From Streptomyces sp. NBC_01497 (GTDB taxonomy: Bacteria; Actinomycetota; Actinomycetes; Streptomycetales; Streptomycetaceae): a DNA stretch of 64,000 nucleotides. The notes under the pieces are model-generated. The model was given only the letters and a program-made list of their open reading frames with translations. It searched no databases and was not told where the DNA came from. Positions 1-7,951 of this stretch are shown piece after piece (position 1 is the first letter of the stretch; every line of letters starts with the position of its first letter). The stretch spans positions 8,432,001 to 8,496,000 of the forward strand of contig NZ_CP109427.1 of NCBI RefSeq assembly GCF_036250695.1. Reading direction: 5' to 3'. The translations under genes were made by a program, and so were the position numbers.

Positions 1-566
1 CAGTCGAAGAACGTCTGCAGGTCCTGGCTGCTGGTAAAACAGCAGAACGGATCTCGCGAGTACGACAGGACCATGTGGAAGGAGTAGACCTTCGGGATGC
101 CCATATGCGCGAGGATCTTCCCCTCGTCACCCCAGTCGACCTGGGCCTGGGCCCCCGGGATCACCTCGAACCGGCGGTGCATGCCCGCCAGTTCCCGCGG
201 CGTGATCCCCAGTTCCTCGGCGACCCTCGGGCGGGCTTTCTGAACGTAGAGCTTGACCCGCTGATAGTTGCCCGTGAACCCGTACTCCCTGGCCAGCCGC
301 TCGTGGATGACCGCGGCCTTCATCAAGATCTCTGCCCGGAGCATCGAATCGATCAGCGGCGCGAACTCGTCGATCACCCTCGCCAACGACCGCCCGTTCG
401 TCGACCGCCGCGGCGGAGTCGCCGGCCCCGGTGCCGAGAGGTACTTGCGGACCGTCTTGCGGTCCAGCCCGGTCTCCCTGGAAATCTCCGACAGGCTCAT
501 CGCCCCGGACTCCAAGAGGCCACGAAAACGCCGCAGTTCCAACCAGCGACGTGGATCCAAAACCAT
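1..566 (-). CDS. istA: IS21-family transposase IstA, 3' part outside window
   Basis: The transposase of an IS21-type element. 188 residues are visible from the ATG at 566; the C-terminal half lies beyond the window edge, as would the IstB helper ATPase. The N-terminus has a helix-turn-helix (SLSEISRETGLDRKTVRKYL, about residues 24-43). The DDE core begins near AQVDWGDEGKI, where the first catalytic Asp sits, followed by VYSFHMVLSYSRDPF, typical of IstA. The element faces away from a truncated FAD monooxygenase, so it probably caused that truncation. No frameshift is visible in the part shown. Confidence 0.85.
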   Translation of the reverse strand, partial: MVLDPRRWLELRRFRGLLESGAMSLSEISRETGLDRKTVRKYLSAPGPATPPRRSTNGRSLARVIDEFAPLIDSMLRAEILMKAAVIHERLAREYGFTGNYQRVKLYVQKARPRVAEELGITPRELAGMHRRFEVIPGAQAQVDWGDEGKILAHMGIPKVYSFHMVLSYSRDPFCCFTSSQDLQTFFD

Positions 567-640
567 CGCCGACCACCCTTCGCCACCCACACCGACATGC
601 AGCAGAGTGCCGAAAGCGGCCCCTCAACACGTCAAGAACT

Positions 641-715
641 GGGGACGTTCATCCGTACGCGGGTGGGGACGTTCATGTGTACGCCGACACGAGGGCCGGG
701 TGAACGTCCCCACCC
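641..715. repeat. Terminal repeats of the IS21 element
   Basis: Two near-identical direct repeats of about 19 bp (GGGGACGTTCATNNGTACG) lie at 641-659 and 665-683. A perfect 15-bp inverted repeat, GGGTGGGGACGTTCA at 661-675 and its complement at 701-715, overlaps the second one. Multiple sub-terminal repeats are usual transposase binding sites at IS21 ends. The element boundary therefore lies within or just after this block. Confidence 0.6.
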
Positions 716-2016
716 GCCGCTACGACGGTGAGCGGGTGGTCTCAGAGGCGGTGGAACTCGCCGGAGGGATGCACACCACGGACGCCCCCTACCCGCCGGT
801 CTGGCTTTCCCAGCCGCGGTTCGAGCACATCCTGCGCGAGCGCCTGGCCGAGCTCGGCGGAACCATCCGCTGGGGAAGCCAGGTCACCGACCTCCAGCAG
901 GACGACGACGGCGTCACCGCCACCATCGAGACCACGGCCGGGCCCGACGCGGGCGTAAGCGTCGTCCACGCCCGCTACGTCGTCGGTGCCGACGGCGGAC
1001 GCAGCACCGTCCGCGCACTGGCCGGCATCGCACTGCACGGCACCTCCCTGACCGACCAGCGCTGGCACCTGGGCGACGTACGCGTCACCGGCCTCTCCCG
1101 CCACTGCCAGCACCTGTGGACCAGCAAGAAGGACGGCCTACTGTCCCTGTTCCCGCTGCCCGGAACCGACCTGTGGCAGTTCCAGGCCTCCATTCCCGCC
1201 GACCGGGCCGAGCCCGAGGAGCCGTCGCTTGAGCTGTTCCGCCGCATCTTCACCGAGCGCGCAGGAGTCCCCGGCGTGGTCATCCAGGACGTCTCATGGC
1301 TCTCCCTCTACCGGATCAACGTGGTCCTGGCTGACCACTACCGCTCCGGGCGGATCCTCCTGGCCGGCGACGCGGCGCACATCCACTCCCCAGCCGGCGG
1401 CCAGGGCATGAACACCGGCATCCAGGATGCCTACAACCTCGGCTGGAAGTTCGCCGCCCTCCTCGACGGCGCGGACCCGGCCCTGCTCGACACCTACGAG
1501 CACGAACGCCGCCCCGTCGCCCGCAACGTCCTGGACGACAGCACAACCCGCCTGGAAAACGTGATGCGCGCGGCAGCCGAGAGCGAAGGCGCCTCCGCCC
1601 AGCAGGGGCTCACCGACGACCACACCACCGGCTTGGGCATCTCCTACGCTGACAGCCCGCTCACCCACGGTCCCGGCGCGGGGGTCCGCGCCCCCGACGC
1701 ACCCTGCCGCGATGCCGAGACCGGCCGCCCCACCCGGCTGTTCGACCTGCTGCGCGGCCCCCACTGGACCCTGCTCTCCTTCGGGGGCACCGTCGTCCAG
1801 CAGGCCCCGGGCGGTCCGCGTATCGTCCGGGTGAGCACCGACCTGGCCGCCAACGATGCCGGCGCCGTCATCGACACCGACGACATCGCCCACCACGCCT
1901 ATGGAGTCACCGGCGACGAACTCGTCCTCATCCGCCCCGACGGCTACATCGCCGCCCGCCGCCCCGCCCACGACCTGCCCGGGGTTCTCGCCCTGGCGGC
2001 CACCAACGGCCTGTGA
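700..2016 (+). pseudogene. FAD-dependent aromatic monooxygenase, N-terminus lost
   Basis: The C-terminal three quarters of a PheA/TfdB-type flavin monooxygenase (family including phenol hydroxylases and rifampicin monooxygenase). Visible features are a DG-type motif (YVVGADGGRSTVRALAGI), the FAD-ribityl motif LLAGDAAHIHSPAGGQGMN near the middle, and the typical C-terminal phrase LIRPDGYIAARRP. The N-terminal GxGxxG dinucleotide-binding fold is missing, and the reading frame runs straight back into the IS21 end. The frame is open upstream to 268, but that part is read across the insertion sequence and is not the gene. A GTG at 700 lies inside the IS terminal repeat, and any product from it could not bind FAD normally. 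Confidence 0.75.
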
Positions 2017-2119
2017 CCCGCCGAGCAGGACGCGCGGCGGACAGAACCGAAAGTCAGCGATCCTCCGCGACATCGCCGGATGATCCGGGGCGCCGGACCC
2101 ACGAAGCTGACCCTTGTCA

Positions 2120-2240
2120 TCAGTGGATGCTGATGCCAGGTGCGAGCAGGCTGGTGAGCTCGGCGATCGCCCCCCGAGGTGGGGCTTGAAGGGGCGGCGG
2201 ACGTTCTCCGTCCTGTTGTGCCTCGCCTTGGCCATCAGCA
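2120..2240 (-). pseudogene. Tyrosine-recombinase/integrase C-terminal remnant
   Basis: On the minus strand ARHNRTENVRRPFKP is followed, after a frame change, by AIAELTSLLAPG and a stop. This resembles the last about 35 residues of Streptomyces site-specific integrases. Only the tail survives and it is frameshifted. The family match is from memory and rests on a short stretch. Confidence 0.4.
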
Positions 2241-3179
2241 TCAGCAGGGCTCGCCCCGGCCCCGCCGAGGTGCGTCAAGCCCGGAGTGGCGCCACTCGTG
2301 GAGGTCTCCGCCTGCCCCAGGCCCGTGGACCGCGGTGTGCTCGTCCAGCAGCGCGCGAGCCCGGCCGTAGGCGGCCGGGCAAGGCCGGTGTCCGGGCGGC
2401 CGACTCACGCGAGCCGGCCGACAGCCTTGCCGGGCCCTGGGCGCCGGGGGGCGACGAACCCGCCCCTGGGCGCGGCGCTTGGGCAGTCACGGCAGGAGGG
2501 CCGTGCCGCCTCCCAGCACACGGTCCCCAGCGAGAAGTCCTTGCGCCTGGCCGCTGCGTCGAACCGTGCGCTGGGCCCACCTTGCCTCAACGGACAGCGG
2601 CGGCCGGCCACGTCCAGGTGCTCGACGTCGACCTCTATCCTTCTCTCTCGCAGGTTCACCTCCCGGCGAGGGATCAGCCGGTCGATCGCCACTTCGACTG
2701 GGCCGAGGTGTCGGAGTCCGGCGCGGTGACCGCTTCGCCCACGCCGGAACCGCCCGCCCGCCGCGCCCACTCCATGCCCGGTTTCCGTAGCGTGCCCGGT
2801 AGTGCGGGGGTGAGCTTCGCCTGGCGCAGGTCTTCGAATCCTGTACGCGAGCTTCACCCTGGCCGGGCTCGACCTGGCCGTCGACCGTGATTGGTTCAGT
2901 GCGTCCGCGGGGTACCGGCCGGCCGGAGCCTTCGCGAAGGTGGGCACCCGCGCGGGCGTCAGGAGGCGGCTGTCCACGGTCGGCTCGGCCCTGTGTCCCG
3001 CCGGCGGCCCATTGACGCGCGCACCTGCTTCCCCAGCAGTTCGTCCACCGTCGTGCACGTTGCCTGCAGCGGGGTGAACTCAAGCAGGATGAAGCCGGCA
3101 GACGAGCACGCACCCCGGGCTGCGCCGTGGAGCCTGTCGCGACAGGCACGGTCCGCGACGGGGCTCCCCGTGTCCGACT
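2241..3179. other. No supported gene
   Basis: Several long open frames exist on both strands but all overlap each other, lack recognisable motifs and have biased, arginine/proline-rich composition. It looks like decayed coding sequence. A plus-strand stretch near 2839-3010 reads as plausible protein (LYASFTLAGLDLAVDRDWFS) but is interrupted and unidentified. Confidence 0.5.
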
Positions 3180-3420
3180 CGGGCACGATCGGAACCGCTC
3201 GGGCGTGGTTGATGCCTCCGGAGTGGACGCTCGGCGCGGCGGCGCGGCGTGAACACTGCGGGTGAGGCGCTGACCTGGCTGAGACAGGCGTCCGACAGCC
3301 GACCCGCGGCGGTGGTGGCGGCAGTGCTCGATGCCACCAAGATCCCGCCCACGTGATGTGGGCCCGCGTCCTCGGACATCTCGGAAAACGTCTGACTGGT
3401 CCACGCCAGAGCGGGGTTCG
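3180..3420. repeat. Long diverged repeat, copy A (partner at 30018-30260)
   Basis: About 240 bp closely match 30018-30260 in the same orientation. Both copies can encode GEALTWLRQAS-type and PAAVVAAVL-type peptides on the plus strand, and both lie upstream of a DUF2267 gene or its remnant. The encoded peptide is not recognised. This is the edge of a duplicated stress-gene segment. Confidence 0.7.
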
Positions 3421-3538
3421 TCGTCAGCGGACGATGCCGCAGGTGAGGCGGAGTGGGCCGCGACAGAGGCCGGCGCAGCCATCTGTCGATGGTGGCGGTG
3501 GTGTGGTTCGAGCGGTGTGGTTCGAGCGGTGTGGGGGG

Positions 3539-3976
3539 TCAGGCGGCTTGGAGGAGTTCGGCGCGGCCGAAGAGGATGGCGTAGCCGGAGGGGAGGTGGG
3601 TGAGGATGTGGTCGACGGTGGGGCCGGCGAGGTGGGCGACGACGCCCAGGACGGAGCCGACGTCCCAGCGGGTGGTGGCGGGGGTTCCGCCGGTGCGGGT
3701 GGCGAGGTCCTTGACGAAGGCCCAGCCTGTGAGGGACTGCGTCTGCGTTCCGGGGTTTTGCGCGGTGAGGATCCGTGCGGCTTCGTGGGGGAGATGGGCC
3801 GCGAGGTCGACGCGGTCGTGGTGGGTGAGTTGGCGTCCGAGGGCGGTCAGGACATCAGCCGTGACGGCCTCGGCTCTTTCGCGGGTGGGGTAGGCGCCGT
3901 TGTAGCGGACGCGTTCCAGCATCTGCGTGTACGACATGGTCGTTTCGCTCGGGGCCTGCTGAGAGGTGAGCTGCAT
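3539..3976 (-). CDS. DUF2267 domain protein (first copy)
   Basis: A 145-residue protein that is one DUF2267 domain nearly end to end: YTQMLERVRYNGAYPTRERA at the start, a middle LGRQLTHHDRVDLAAHLP, and the C-terminal AGPTVDHILTHLPSGYAILF. The molecular role of DUF2267 proteins is unknown; small heat-shock genes are its neighbours at two places in this window. The ATG at 3976 (MQLTSQQ) was chosen; an internal ATG at 3937 (MSYTQML) is also possible. It is transcribed towards lower coordinates, downstream of and co-directional with hsp18, across a hairpin at 4321-4364. The paralogue at 22657-23097 has the same setting. Confidence 0.85.
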   Translation of the reverse strand: MQLTSQQAPSETTMSYTQMLERVRYNGAYPTRERAEAVTADVLTALGRQLTHHDRVDLAAHLPHEAARILTAQNPGTQTQSLTGWAFVKDLATRTGGTPATTRWDVGSVLGVVAHLAGPTVDHILTHLPSGYAILFGRAELLQAA

Positions 3977-4320
3977 CGGAGGGTGGGCCTTTCGCGGTGT
4001 TCGGCGGGGGACGTGGGGCATGTGCGGCAGCGGCCTGGGCCGGCCCCGGAGCGGTGCGGGGCAGCTTGCCGCGGGGGAGTGGTTGCCCGGCGGGTTGGCG
4101 CAACGAGCTGAGTCAAGCGTCGATGTTCGGAGGCGCGGTCGGCATTTTTCTCGTCTCGTGCCGGCGGATCCTGAACGGACCCTTCGCGGTGAACGGGCCG
4201 GAGGGCCGCGGCGGATTCGGCGGGCGGGCTCTGTAGTGCCCGCCGGGTCCTGCTCTTGCCTGAGGGCTGCGAACCGCCGTGCCCGAGGGTCATCTTCCCC
4301 GGGGGACTGGCGGGAGGGGT

Positions 4321-4364
4321 GCGGAGGACGGGCCTTGGGACGAGGAGAGGGGCCCGTCCTCCGC
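4321..4364 (-). terminator. Hairpin after hsp18 (copy 1)
   Basis: A perfect 14-bp inverted repeat (GCGGAGGACGGGCC, 4321-4334, with its complement at 4351-4364) and a 16-nt loop lie 20 bp past the hsp18 stop. A recognisable version, 12-bp arms, persists at 30519-30563. Confidence 0.75.
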
Positions 4365-4384
4365 TGTGGCTTTGAGGCTGGGTT

Positions 4385-4828
4385 TCAGCCGCGGATGGCC
4401 TTGCGCTGTGAGCCGGGGGTGATGGAGATCTTGCGGGGCTTGGCGCGTTCGGCGATGGGGATGCGCAGGGTGAGGACACCTGCGTCATAGCCGGCGTTGA
4501 TCTGCTCGGTGTCCAGGCTGTCGGCCAGCATGACCTGGCGTGAGAAGACGCCGAGGGGGCGCTCGGAGAGCTCCCTGTGGACCTCGTCGCTGTTGGCGGC
4601 GGGGCGGCGTTCGGCCTTGACGGTGAGCATGTTGCGCTCGACGTCGATGTCGATCGCCTCGGGGTCGACGCCGGGAAGATCGAGGGCGATGACGTACTCG
4701 TCGCCTTCGCGGTAGGCGTCCATCGGCATCGCCGAGGGCCGCGACCAGGTGCCGGACGACCCGTTCACCAGAAGCTGCTGGGTGAGCCGGTCCAGCTCAC
4801 GGAAGGGATCGGTGCGCATCATCAGCAT
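4385..4828 (-). CDS. hsp18: Small heat-shock protein Hsp20/Hsp18 (first copy)
   Basis: A 147-residue alpha-crystallin-type small heat-shock protein, an ATP-independent holdase for unfolding proteins in the cytoplasm. The N-terminus is MRTDPFRELDRLTQQL. The ACD begins near DAYREGDEYVIALDLPGVDP, and the signature GVLTLRIPIAERAKP near the C-terminus holds the conserved GVLTL/IP pair. The start at 4828 was chosen because GGAGGTG (4836-4842) sits 7 nt upstream; two further ATGs follow within three codons. It is divergent from rheA with a RheA-type inverted repeat between them, so heat-derepressed control is expected by analogy with hsp18 of S. albus. It closely resembles the second copy at 23368-23805. 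Confidence 0.93.
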   Translation of the reverse strand: MLMMRTDPFRELDRLTQQLLVNGSSGTWSRPSAMPMDAYREGDEYVIALDLPGVDPEAIDIDVERNMLTVKAERRPAANSDEVHRELSERPLGVFSRQVMLADSLDTEQINAGYDAGVLTLRIPIAERAKPRKISITPGSQRKAIRG

Positions 4829-4896
4829 CAGAAAACACCTCCATGTGCGATCGGGCTGTTCTTGCCCGTGCCCTGTTGACTGCTCCTGTTGTAACA

Positions 4897-4915
4897 TGTC
4901 ATCAAGACGATGACA
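4897..4915. promoter_or_regulatory. RheA-type operator
   Basis: TGTCATC-N5-GATGACA, a perfect 7-bp inverted repeat with a 5-bp spacer, lies between divergent hsp18 and rheA. This arrangement matches the operator described for RheA in Streptomyces albus. Because it sits between both start regions it could control hsp18 and rheA together. An identical half-site layout occurs at 23872-23890. Confidence 0.85.
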
Positions 4916-4958
4916 AGTGATGGTGTCGCCTGTCGGGTGACACAAAGGGAGGTAGCTC

Positions 4959-5615
4959 ATGACCGCGGCCGACCAGGACCCGTCGCCCCCTCCCACCTCC
5001 TTCCTGGCCGCCAAGGAGGCTTTGAAGACGATCGAGGACGCCGTCCTCGCCGCCCAGCAGTCGGGGTCCGGCGGGCGGTCGGAACCTGGAGCCGGGGCGG
5101 ACCAGGTGCTGGCGGCGCTGCTGCTGCTGCGCCAGATGCGCGATCAGCTGGCGGGCTGGGAGTCGGGCCTGATCGAAACCGCCCGCGAGGCCGGTGCGAG
5201 CTGGGCCGACCTCGCCGAGCCCCTCGGCGTCGCCAACCGCCAGTCCGCTGAACGCCGCTATCTGCGCCTGCGTCCCGGAGCCCCCGGCAGTACCGGCGAA
5301 CAGCGTATCCAGGCCACCCGCGACCACCGCGCCGCCGAACGCACCGTCACGACGTGGGCCCGAGGCAACGCCGGCGACCTACGCCGGCTCGCCGGAGCGA
5401 TCAGCGACCTGACCGATCTCCCGGACGCATTCCGCCGGCCCCTCGTGCGGGCACTCGGCCAGGACGACGTCGCCGTACTCCTTACCCCTCTGGCCGCCAC
5501 CCGCGAGCATCTCGCCGCGAGTCACCCGGATCTGGCCGCCCGCCTGGATTCCCTCACCCGCCACACCGACGACCTGCGCCAAGCCAGCGGGGACGAACGC
5601 CACCCACACCGGTGA
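4959..5615 (+). CDS. rheA: RheA-like repressor of hsp18 (first copy)
   Basis: A 218-residue protein like the HSP18 transcriptional regulator RheA, which in S. albus is a temperature-sensing repressor. The best-conserved part is the central DNA-binding-like stretch (AREAGASWADLAEPLGVANR, about residues 72-91) followed by AERRYLRLRP; the flanks are alpha-helical and charged. The ATG at 4959 has a good GGGAGG site. It is divergent from hsp18, 130 bp apart, with the TGTCATC-N5-GATGACA operator in between, so it is probably autoregulated. The second copy (23932-24600) shares the LAGWE-GLIE and WADLA--LGVA core but differs elsewhere. Assignment rests on family resemblance and context. Confidence 0.85.
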   Translation: MTAADQDPSPPPTSFLAAKEALKTIEDAVLAAQQSGSGGRSEPGAGADQVLAALLLLRQMRDQLAGWESGLIETAREAGASWADLAEPLGVANRQSAERRYLRLRPGAPGSTGEQRIQATRDHRAAERTVTTWARGNAGDLRRLAGAISDLTDLPDAFRRPLVRALGQDDVAVLLTPLAATREHLAASHPDLAARLDSLTRHTDDLRQASGDERHPHR

Positions 5616-5883
5616 CACGGCCCGCCGGCTACGGGGCCTTTCCCGCTCTCGCCGCCACATCGAGCACGGCTCATGACCTGTGGACCGGCGCTCGGGTGGG
5701 GCGTGATCGGCGTGCGTTCCCGGGCGATCGGTCGCAGCTCACCGAGACGGCGGACGCTGCGAACGCCGGTTGTCCGGACGAAGTCCCGCGTCCTCGTGGT
5801 CATGGGCGTGCGCGCGTACGCCAGTGAGGAGGTGATCGCGACGGTTCCCGCGAATCCGCCGCATTCTGGCTGATGTGCTCCAT

Positions 5884-6015
5884 GGCCCGGCGCGGCCCGG
5901 CGCGGCCCGGCGCGGCCCGGCGCGGCCCGGCGCGGCCCGGCGCGGCCCGGCGCGGCCCGGCGCGGCCCGGCGCGGCCCGGCGCGGCCCGGCGCGGCCCGG
6001 CGCGGCCCGGCGCGG
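5884..6015. repeat. 10-bp tandem repeat, about 13 copies
   Basis: The unit CGCGGCCCGG is repeated without change from 5891 to 6010 (12 exact copies), with partial units on both sides. The sequence is pure G and C. Because 10 is not a multiple of 3 and the unit holds no stop, all six frames stay open and read as the same 10-residue Arg/Pro/Ala/Gly repeat, so overlapping frames here are artefacts. Copy number is likely to vary between strains or assemblies. Confidence 0.95.
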
Positions 6016-6135
6016 TACGCGCGTCGCCTTTGGTGCGTCGCCGCGATGGCCCTCACGGCATTGGAAGACGCTCACGGGGATCCACCCCACCGCCCGCCAT
6101 CTGCTGTGAACGGGGTTGGCGCCTTGGCGTTGGCT

Positions 6136-6528
6136 TTAACGGGGGAGCAGGGCGCTGACGGTCTTGCCGCCGGATGGCCGGTGGGTCACGTTGGTGGAGT
6201 GGGCGAGGTCGTTGACCATGCCCCAGCCGAAGCCTCCGCCTGCGCCGTCCAGGTCGGGGGTGCGCATGCGCGGCGCCTGCGAGCTGGGGTCGTCGACGGC
6301 GACCTCGATGAGGTCGGGGTGGGCGGTGAGGTGGAGGGTGTAGGTGCCGCCGCCGTGTCGAACTGCGTTGGTGACGAGTTCGGAGACGACCAGGACGACG
6401 CTGTCGGCCGCATCGGAGGCGATGGCCGGCTGCTGGAGGGCTTCGAGGAAGCCTCGGGTGCTCTCGCGTGCGTCGGCGACGGTGGCCGGGGAGTGGACGG
6501 CCGTGGTGTTGCGGCAGATCGTGTCCAT
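6136..6528 (-). CDS. HATPase anti-sigma/regulatory protein (RsbW/SpoIIAB-like)
   Basis: A 130-residue single-domain ATP-binding protein of the HATPase_c_2 type that, in its family, phosphorylates STAS proteins or sequesters sigma factors. The N-box is ELVTNAVRHG (Glu50, Asn54). The G1-like region is EVAVDDPSSQAP, and a glycine-rich lid GAGGGFGWGMVNDLA follows near residues 97-111. The product ends with the usual last strand KTVSALL. The ATG at 6528 gives a typical length. The nearest sigma gene is 1.4 kb away (7952) and in the opposite orientation. Its actual partner cannot be told from sequence. Confidence 0.82.
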   Translation of the reverse strand: MDTICRNTTAVHSPATVADARESTRGFLEALQQPAIASDAADSVVLVVSELVTNAVRHGGGTYTLHLTAHPDLIEVAVDDPSSQAPRMRTPDLDGAGGGFGWGMVNDLAHSTNVTHRPSGGKTVSALLPR

Positions 6529-7303
6529 CTGGTCCCCCTGGTCTCTGGTTCGTCAGTGCCTGTCCCTGCGTACCCGCGGTTTGTGCCCTGCCGGGGCAAA
6601 TCTCAACCCTTGCGGAGCGCGATTGCCTCACTGCTGGGCTAAGGGAAATCTGTGTCGGCTGGAGTAGACATTGGGGGGTGGGCGTGGTTATGGTTTCTCT
6701 CGTAGCCGAGATCGAGCGAGGGCCCGGCAGAGATGAACTGGCGGGCAGTTGTGCAGCAGTTGCAGTACGCAGGACGGTGCGGTGGTGGAGTTTCGAAGCC
6801 AGGGTTGTCGCAGGACGGCGACGGGACTGACGACCGCACCGGGTGGCCCGCGGTGATCAGGGGCCGCCGCCAGTAGCAGTGCGGTTCAGCAGTACCCAGC
6901 AGTACCCAGCAGTGAAGTCACAGAGCAGCACCTTGGTGAAGGCGTCGGCTGCGGGCGCGCGCACCGGGAGGTTCGGCAGTGGGGTTCCAAGCCAGGGCAG
7001 ATGCACGACGGGCGACGGGGCTGGCTGTCGAAGAGTGGCGCTGTCACAGGTCACCGAGCAGTACGCATCACCAGCAGTATCGGCAGTAGGTACGTGATCG
7101 CTGAGGGAAGAACGGAGGAGTTGAGCGCCATCAGGATCGCCCGGGCGGAGTCCCAGAGCCCGGGTACCGCAGGACATCGATAGTGGGGTGGTCTCCGGTC
7201 AAGCAACCGCGATCCCCGCATGCCCCGTCCTCTCCCGGACGGTCGTGCGGATACAGAGGGCCGGCGCAGTATGAGGGCCGGCGGATGGTGTAGCAGTTCC
7301 TTC
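6529..7303. other. No supported gene; short direct repeats
   Basis: The stretch holds a direct repeat of AGTACCCAGC (6891-6910, then a partial copy). A 46-codon frame at 6689 (MVSLVAEIERGP start) reads like protein but has no known match and no clear ribosome site. The segment may be the control region of the MerR-like gene at 7361. Confidence 0.4.
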
Positions 7304-7334
7304 GGGGCCCTGGTGCCAATGGCACCAGGGCCCC
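7304..7334. terminator. Perfect 14-bp hairpin before the MerR-like gene
   Basis: GGGGCCCTGGTGCC (7304-7317) pairs perfectly with 7321-7334 across a 3-nt loop. It ends 26 bp before the ATG at 7361. It could end transcription coming from upstream or act as an attenuator in the leader of the MerR-like gene. There is no upstream gene that clearly needs a terminator. Confidence 0.65.
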
Positions 7335-7360
7335 TCCGCATGTTCCACGAGAGAGGTGCG

Positions 7361-7699
7361 ATGGCAGCAGAGGTCTCCTACGGCCGTCTCGATGACGACG
7401 ACTATCCCGCCTACACCATGGGCCGGGCCGCGGAAATACTCCACACCACCCCCGCTTTCCTGCGCGCCGTCGGCGCGGCCCGCCTCATCACACCCCTGCC
7501 ATCCCAGGGCGGGCACCGCCGCTACTCCCGCTACCAACTGCGCATCGCCGCCCGCGCCCGCGAACTCGTCGACGCCGGCACTCCCATCGACGCCGCCTGC
7601 CGCATCGTCATCCTCGAAGACCAACTAGCAGAAGCCCAGCGGCTCAACGCCGAACACCACCGCACCGCTCAAGCCCAGGCCCCGTCTACCGCGCTCTGA
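7361..7699 (+). CDS. MerR-like helix-turn-helix protein
   Basis: A 112-residue protein with an N-terminal MerR-type winged helix: YTMGRAAEILHTTPAFLRAV, then GGHRRYSRYQLRIAARARE and a helix ending IVILEDQLAEAQRLNAEH, which could be a short coiled coil. No effector-binding domain follows, so it resembles the short stand-alone MerR/BldC-type DNA-binding proteins of actinobacteria. The ATG at 7361 follows GAGAGGTG. The frame is open back to 7220, but the hairpin at 7304-7334 lies there, so the later start is preferred. Targets unknown. Confidence 0.75.
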   Translation: MAAEVSYGRLDDDDYPAYTMGRAAEILHTTPAFLRAVGAARLITPLPSQGGHRRYSRYQLRIAARARELVDAGTPIDAACRIVILEDQLAEAQRLNAEHHRTAQAQAPSTAL

Positions 7700-7887
7700 T
7701 ACGGCTGGGACCTGCGGCCTTGCCTCCGCCACTTTGGTTCCTTGCCGCACACGCACGATGGCCGGAGGCCTGAGCGCGGCCGCGTCCCGGGTGAGCCTCG
7801 ACCGCTGCGCGCAGGACGCTTCAGCGGCTGGCACCCGGCGCCCGCAAGCCTGGTGGCCCGGGGTCGATGACCTCGCGAAAGAGGCAG

Positions 7888-7911
7888 GTTTACTCGGCCG
7901 TGTGGGGGATA
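7888..7911 (+). promoter_or_regulatory. SigB-type promoter of the first sigma gene
   Basis: GTTT, 14 nt, then GGGATA, 40 bp upstream of the sigma ATG. This resembles the Streptomyces SigB consensus (G..T then GGGTAT/C). The second sigma gene has the same elements with the same 14-nt spacing at 60636-60659, flanked by the same bases (AGGTTTACT and GGGGATAGCGGG). The conservation suggests autoregulation by a SigB-type factor. Confidence 0.7.
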
Positions 7912-7951
7912 GCGGGGGTAGCGCCGATCAGCGTTTGAGGAGGTTCACCGT

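Noticed and set aside
268..699. Open frame joined upstream to the FAD monooxygenase
   Set aside because: It is read across the IS21 transposase gene and its terminal repeats, antisense to istA; no homology to the monooxygenase N-terminus.
2405..3482. Long minus-strand frames between the integrase stub and the DUF2267 cassette
   Set aside because: Overlapping frames, Arg/Pro-rich, no motif and no ribosome site.
5739..6109. Several Arg/Pro/Ala/Gly-repeat proteins over the minisatellite
   Set aside because: The 10-bp unit is open in every frame; none has a ribosome site or conserved flanks.
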